In this document: piece by piece, positions 7,431 through 11,989 of the stretch
How the letters are laid out: every line of letters starts with the position of its first letter
Position numbering within the stretch: the stretch's first letter is position 1
NCBI GenBank assembly: GCA_003049485.1
Contig: PYST01000618.1
Location: forward strand, 1-11,989
DNA from: Ophioceras dolichostomum
Lineage: Eukaryota > Ascomycota > Sordariomycetes > Magnaporthales > Ophioceraceae
DNA length: 11,989 nt
Direction: 5' to 3'
Made by a program: the position numbers and the translations under genes
Notes under the pieces: model-generated
What the model saw: only the letters and a program-made list of their open reading frames with translations
What the model was told of the DNA's origin: nothing
Databases searched by the model: none

Positions 7431-8574
7431 AGCCTCAACCAAGGGGCTTAGTCTGGAAGGATTTGTCTACGCATTCACTTGCGGCCGGGCCGCCCGCCTG
7501 TGCTTCCCCGGATGCTTGGGTAGCCAGGAGAGTGAGAGACGCAAAGTGAGAGAGGTTGTCATGATGGCGCCGTGGAGTTTGCATTCAGCCATCGCCAGCA
7601 CCAATCTCGCACTCCAAGGTGTCCTATGAGATAGCGAATCGCATGTGAAGACGAGTCCCTGCCGGCGCTCTCCCACCTACTGGCTCGATACCTGAAATGC
7701 CCGAAGCGTCCCTGGCATGATCCCTCGCCTGGTGGTCCAATAGGAGATGGATCTTGAAGACGTCTTACCCCCCTTTGTATTCCGTAGCTCCCACAAGCTC
7801 CCACCAGGAGTGAGGCTTTTGTGGCCAACCACGTCTCCGCTAGGCATAGCGTGGTGCTTCTTGTGCTTCTTGTGTTTCTGGATTCGATCCAGGGGGCCAC
7901 ATGTCGTAATCCGCTACGGGAGATCGCCCAGAACCCCTCCTCCGTCTCAAAGTTCCCCTTCCCTCCATTGCTGGCTGCCTGGCTGCCCACCTGGCCTAGC
8001 GGCTTAGCTGATATGGGTATAGATAGATATGCGCCTCAGCAGTTGTGCAATGCCGAAGAGATGGCGTTTGGCCAGAACAGCATCCACACTCCCATGTTGG
8101 TTGGTCCCTGCGCACCCCCTTAAAAAAACGTCGGACAGCTCCGCTCCAATGCCCTGCCATCTTGATCCTCCATCTCAACTTTCAAGATCGATAAGCCCTC
8201 ATCATCCCATCCTTTCGAACTCACTGTAGCCAAGCCAAACGCATGTGGCTCGGCCGAGCAGCTCAAATGCCGGGCCGAATCGATCAATTCCACCGCACTG
8301 CGCGTCGGATCCCCAACAACACCAAAAAAAGGGGGGTGGCCGATTCCGCCACATGGCATCGATGATGGCAAAACTGTCGACGCAGACGCCACTTGGTGGT
8401 CGGTGAGACAGTCCAGACGACGGAAGACACAAAATAACAGCACGTAGTAAAGAAAGAATAGCACATCATCGCCGGCTCCGTCCGAACCTCGAGTGAACTA
8501 ATCGCCTCCGTGTGACAACATGATCAGCTTGAAGCGGAGACTCAACAACCATAAAAAAAATAGGGGCCAAAAAG

Positions 8575-8745
8575 ATGCGAAAGCAAAACCGTGGGACAGC
8601 GCTTATTGTCTGGAATATCTTGCTCATCTTGCTCGTCGCACTGCCCCTGGATGCCCTAGGATTACTTGCCACGGACGAAGATGCTCCTGCCAACGGACCA
8701 TCCTCGAGTATCGTCCTTGTGCGGGATGTTGAATCGCTACCTTAG
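8575..8745 (+). CDS. Candidate 56-residue secreted or membrane-anchored small protein
   Basis: The ATG at 8575 has a purine at -3 (AAAAAGATGCG). The product begins with a basic segment (MRKQNRG), followed by a long hydrophobic core (residues 9-23: ALIVWNILLILLVAL), then a small polar region with a possible signal-peptidase site around residues 27-32, and an acidic tail starting TDEDAPANG. It ends VESLP at a TAG. The layout fits a signal peptide or a single-span membrane protein. There are no cysteines, so it is not a classic cysteine-rich effector. Codon bias is weak (about 55% GC-ending), and no family is recognised. A possible intron acceptor (TTGCCCAG) lies at 8829, so the gene could be longer. 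Confidence 0.3.
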   Translation: MRKQNRGTALIVWNILLILLVALPLDALGLLATDEDAPANGPSSSIVLVRDVESLP

Positions 8746-8972
8746 GTTCCCAAGGTCGGTTTACTTCTCTCCGGAGATGCCCGGATCGGAATGTCATGCT
8801 GATGGAATGAGTGTGTGTCGTTGCCCAGGTTGAAGCTCAACAGGCGGACAAGAGATAAGTTGAACCGAATGGGGAAAAAAGACCTCCCGCCTTTTTCCCA
8901 TCATCAGTGTTACAATCCTGGACAAGCCCACTATCGCTGGCGTGGTTCCCCAGATGCAGCCTGCTGCCTCTC

Positions 8973-9593
8973 TCAAGTAGGAAGGAGAGAAAGAAGGAAA
9001 GAAAATTCTGGCCGATGAGGGACGGATAGGCTGCATGTTCTCTGACTCCAGAGATATCGCCGCCGAGTCCGCTCGGTTCCACGGCGTCGCTTTTCTTGGA
9101 CGGGCTCGGCCGGCGGCCGGCCCTCAGACTCAGCAACAAGGGAAAACCGGTCAAGAAACTTTTCTTGCCTCCCTATCCAGAACTTGATCCAGTTCTCTAC
9201 TGTTTTCTTTGCTTGCTGACTCGGAGCAAAGGAGGAAGCGGAATTCCCGCATCTCCTGGGGGAAGGAAGGAAGGAAGTTGTACAGCCGTGCAGGAATAGA
9301 TCGGCCCGAGGAACTTGCCGCGCGTGGACAGGCATGATGCATACCCAGATCGATGAGAAAAAGAGAACGAGAAGAGGAAGAACAAAAAAGCTCCATAGTA
9401 GGTGGTCATCCATCGCCAACCACCATCCTAAAGGACACGCCAAAGCGATGAGAAAGGCTTCCAGATCAGTCGATGATGCCTGGTCCTTACCGAGGTGACT
9501 GACCCGAACCCCTTTCAAACAACTATGAGCCGTCTGTTGGTGATGAGGATGGATCGCGGACCCAGAAAATGCCGCTGAGAGGCACGAAAACAT
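8973..9593 (-). CDS. 206-codon ORF with one predicted membrane segment, hypothetical
   Basis: This is the longest open frame outside the SDR gene and its antisense. It starts at an ATG at 9593 (GGCATGT). A hydrophobic stretch (SFFVLPLLVLFFSSIWVCIM) lies near residues 68-87, followed by a basic, Arg/Lys-rich C-terminal half. Codon bias is near background (about half GC-ending), and a strong donor-like GTAAGG lies within the first 40 codons, which would break the frame if used. A frame of this length is only mildly unexpected by chance in 12 kb read six ways. No homologous family is recognised. Confidence 0.2.
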   Translation of the reverse strand: MFSCLSAAFSGSAIHPHHQQTAHSCLKGVRVSHLGKDQASSTDLEAFLIALACPLGWWLAMDDHLLWSFFVLPLLVLFFSSIWVCIMPVHARQVPRADLFLHGCTTSFLPSPRRCGNSASSFAPSQQAKKTVENWIKFWIGRQEKFLDRFSLVAESEGRPPAEPVQEKRRRGTERTRRRYLWSQRTCSLSVPHRPEFSFLLSLLPT

Positions 9594-10288
9594 GCCAGCG
9601 AAGCATCACACGTACGCAGCCAGGTTATGGTACCCGGAGTTCCAGATATAATCTCCCTATGTATGTAACATTAGCACCTTTATGTACCAGGTATTCCGTA
9701 CATATAGTAAACAACGACATAAGACGCGGAGTGGGCGGCACGGAGCCCTACTGCGCCGTAAACAAACATAAAAAAAAGAGGGACAACTATGCCACTCACA
9801 CGATCAATCATCCCGCGCAAAACACTTCAAAGCCTGCGTTTGGACAGGAGAAGAATACACGGACGGAGGGGAAAAAAAAGTACCATCGGAATCTACAGAT
9901 GAAGGAAAGAAAAACATCCGTGATCCAGGCATCTTTGGTTTCGGGTTCGCTTCCGTCGGGTAGTTGCACACCGTAGCAGTGACACTATAGCGGGGGTGTT
10001 TCGATTACAGGGGTCTGGTGGATGTACATCAGGAAGGTACTTGCGGTGTAAGCAAGCTCCATATGCCGTTTGTTGTAAGCTCCGACTGCTGCCAGCTGGC
10101 ACTCAGATGAGCAAAGACGGCGGGCGGGCGGCTCGCCTCGTGTTTCCCTCCCCAATGTAAAATAAAATCCTACTGTAAGTATCTCACCGTTTTTGATAAT
10201 TCTGAAACGGTCAGCAAAGCGTGCATGTTTGCCAACCGGACCCCATGAAACCCACTATCTAAGCCCGTTCCGCCGTTAACTTTCGATG

Positions 10289-10301
10289 CACACACACACA
10301 C
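10289..10301. repeat. CA microsatellite
   Basis: Six and a half CA units. Confidence 0.9.
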
Positions 10302-11144
10302 TTACAGGGGGGGAGAGAAAAGAGAGCCAAACCCTGCCACCACCGCTCTCACGCAATTACCTCATGTTTTCTTTCTCTCCCTCCTACACGGCTTCTCCTT
10401 CCGCCTTCGTCCTTTCGAGGGGGACAAGCCGAGAGCGAGCTCTGCTGTCAGCATGGCGACATTGTGTCTGTACGAGTCTGCCAGTGGCTTTCTCTCCGTC
10501 CATCTGTCTGTCAGCCTCGGAGCGAGTAAGGGCCGACCCATGGTGTCTTTCGTCTCGTCTCGTTTGTGTGCATGTATGTATGTGTAGGTATGTGATGTGT
10601 GTGTGACCAGGTTCATCACAGTCAGCCCCGAAGCACTAGTGAACAGTGCACTTTTTTTTCCCCCTCTCCCTTCCTCTTAGCTTTTTCTTCACGAGAGTCT
10701 CAGCCTCACCTCTGAAGGGGCATGTCTGTGTGCACACACCAGCTAAGGTATATTTCCGCTCACCGGGGAATGCCGCGGGATTTTTTGCACTTCCTTCGTC
10801 CGAAAAGGGACACTGCCCGCTCAGCGGGGGAACGCCTCTTTTGCCAGAACGGGACTCAATATTTCAACATATGTGGTGAGGTAACAGATACGCCCCATCC
10901 ATGTATGTAGGGAGCATGCCTATCTCGGTATCTACCTAACCTAACCTGGGAACTTTTCATGCTATGACTTTCGTGTTTGCCGCCGGAGCTTGCCAATTGC
11001 CAGTCAGCCCCCGCGCGCTCCGCTGGCTGACTTCTGCTTGCTGTGCCCCCGGCGAATCGCATTTCAGAGAAAGACTGACAATCCTCCGAACCGACTAGTA
11101 GCGGGTCGTGAGCGAGGAGTGTGAGGGACCAAGTGTATATGTGC

Positions 11145-11163
11145 GTGTGTGTGTGTGTGTGTG
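11145..11163. repeat. GT microsatellite
   Basis: Nine and a half uninterrupted GT units. Confidence 0.95.
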
Positions 11164-11268
11164 AGGGAGGAGAAGAGGCACTCGCCTGCTGAACTGCCCG
11201 GGAACTATGGCTGCCGTGCCTCGTTCATAATCAGAACCTTGTGTTATCGTATGGAGCAGAGCCAAAGA

Positions 11269-11287
11269 CTGGCTGGCTGGCTGGCTG
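11269..11287. repeat. CTGG tetranucleotide repeat
   Basis: Just under five CTGG units. Confidence 0.95.
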
Positions 11288-11594
11288 TCCGGATGCATGG
11301 CAGCCCGACGTCGGAATTCTTCCTCTGATCGTCGAGCTCGAGAGTGAAGAGCTGATATCCGCTGCGAGATATCGCACAGGGAGGAGTTCCGGGCGGAGCT
11401 CCGTGAAGCATGGAAGGGATATCCCCCCTTCCCTGCCCCGGCCGTGATATGTTGTTGCTCTGCTGTTGGCTGGTCGGTTTACACGGGGTACATGGCAGAC
11501 ACCCAATGACGGGGATGCGTCACAGGGATGTGTCTGTGGTGCGATGGGGCTCAAAAGTGCGAACAGCCGAAGACCCAATGCCCTGGCGCCGGAG

Positions 11595-11639
11595 TGGCAG
11601 TCGTGGCAGTCGTGGCAGTCGTGGCAGTCGTGGAAGTCG
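11595..11639. repeat. 9-base tandem repeat, 5 units
   Basis: TGGCAGTCG occurs four times exactly, then once as TGGAAGTCG. It lies inside two overlapping plus frames, which would read it as WQS or as GSR repeats. Confidence 0.95.
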
Positions 11640-11989
11640 GGTCGGTCGTGGCAACGGAGTCCTGCACGAACTTTGGTTCTCGAGGATGAGAGCGACGCCG
11701 GTATTGGCTGGCCTAGCTTGCGATTGTGCAGTTTGCACTCTCATGCTGGCTCGCCGACTGGCCGCAGCCCGCGGGAGTCTCGCTCATGCGGGTTGGTGTC
11801 TTGAATACACATGGTGCCTCTGCCTCTTGCGAGCGAGATTACCACATGTCCGCCGTCCCCCCACGCAAGGGGCGAAAGGGGGAGGGAAGAGATGGGATGA
11901 GGGGGAGTGAGGCCGGTAGCGGGTTGCAGTCGTCCACTGGCAGTCTGCTGATAGTCTAGTCTGATACTTCCACCGGATGTACCCCAGAC
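11640..11989. other. No confident gene at the right edge
   Basis: Two plus frames (11410-11910 and 11466-11804) pass through the 9-base repeat and end here. Neither has a recognisable domain or clear codon bias. Purine-rich GGGGGAGG-like sequence lies at about 11870-11910. Confidence 0.35.

Larger units (their letters stand above)
6974..8574. other. No confident gene
   Basis: Open frames of up to 148 codons (7183-7629 plus; 7559-7990 minus) lack consistent bias or motifs. It holds an 8-base tandem repeat at 7407-7430, a 12-base palindrome at 7245-7256, and A runs at about 8123-8129 and 8322-8328. No tRNA-like cloverleaf was found; a GGATTCGATCC at about 7877 resembles a B box but has no partner stems. 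Confidence 0.4.
9594..11594. other. No confident gene; AT-richer spacer and microsatellites
   Basis: A 135-codon plus frame (9569-9976) starts in a fair context (CAGAAAATG) but has no codon bias and sits in relatively AT-rich sequence. The rest contains CA and GT microsatellites and short overlapping open frames. A CCTAACCTAACC run at about 10936 is too short to be telomeric. Confidence 0.4.

Noticed and set aside
7870..7890. tRNA B-box-like GGATTCGATCC
   Set aside because: No A box, acceptor stem or cloverleaf can be formed around it; it is part of a short palindrome.
8160..8440. Plus-strand frame reading about 80 codons with protein-like composition
   Set aside because: It has no start codon, GC-ending codons are at background, and it runs through A and G homopolymers.
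5638..8645. Shared 11-mer CGTCGCACTGC at about 5640, 6106 and 8635
   Set aside because: No extended similarity flanks the copies, and matches of this length are expected by chance in 12 kb.
9569..9976. 135-codon plus ORF
   Set aside because: It lies in AT-richer spacer, has no codon bias or motif, and its start overlaps the antisense ORF. It is kept only as part of a spacer note.
10930..10950. CCTAACCTAACC resembling telomeric repeat
   Set aside because: Only two units are present, with no array and no chromosome-end context.

Overview
The window looks like nuclear DNA of a filamentous ascomycete (Pezizomycotina, probably Sordariomycetes). The reasons are a short-chain dehydrogenase of the hydroxynaphthalene/versicolorin reductase family, a compact intron with a perfect GCTAAC branch point, a fungal start context (CAAACATGTC), a TATATAA box with a long ATG-free leader, and GC-ending codons in the one clear gene. 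No bacterial operon, rRNA, tRNA, CRISPR array or recognisable transposase or reverse transcriptase was seen. The class-level placement is inference.

One gene can be supported with confidence. It is on the plus strand at 4073-5013, has two exons and encodes a 277-residue NADPH-type SDR. Its only intron (4869-4975) is a non-canonical GC-AG intron, and only that splice restores the family's C-terminal end. Its promoter holds a TATA box at 3848-3854, followed by about 200 bases without an upstream ATG.

The other roughly 11 kb is gene-poor. Many open frames of 60-206 codons occur in all six frames, but most show no codon bias and overlap each other, as expected by chance at this base composition. 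A few stretches look more gene-like and are given as low-confidence candidates: a possible last exon pair at 121-346 (+), a possible first exon at 1832-1932 (-) with a membrane-like stretch downstream at 1617-1776, a possible leader and small ORF at 2715-3289 (+), a helical C-terminus at 5343-5466 (-), a 56-residue signal-peptide-like ORF at 8575-8745 (+), and a 206-codon ORF with one membrane segment at 8973-9593 (-). None matches a family I can name.

The flanks carry several short tandem repeats with 8-, 9-, 10- and 11-base units and, in the last 1.7 kb, a cluster of microsatellites. No biosynthetic partner of the reductase (polyketide synthase, scytalone dehydratase, laccase, Cmr1-type regulator) is visible, so the gene appears to stand alone here. 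I found no clear sign of a new multi-gene system.
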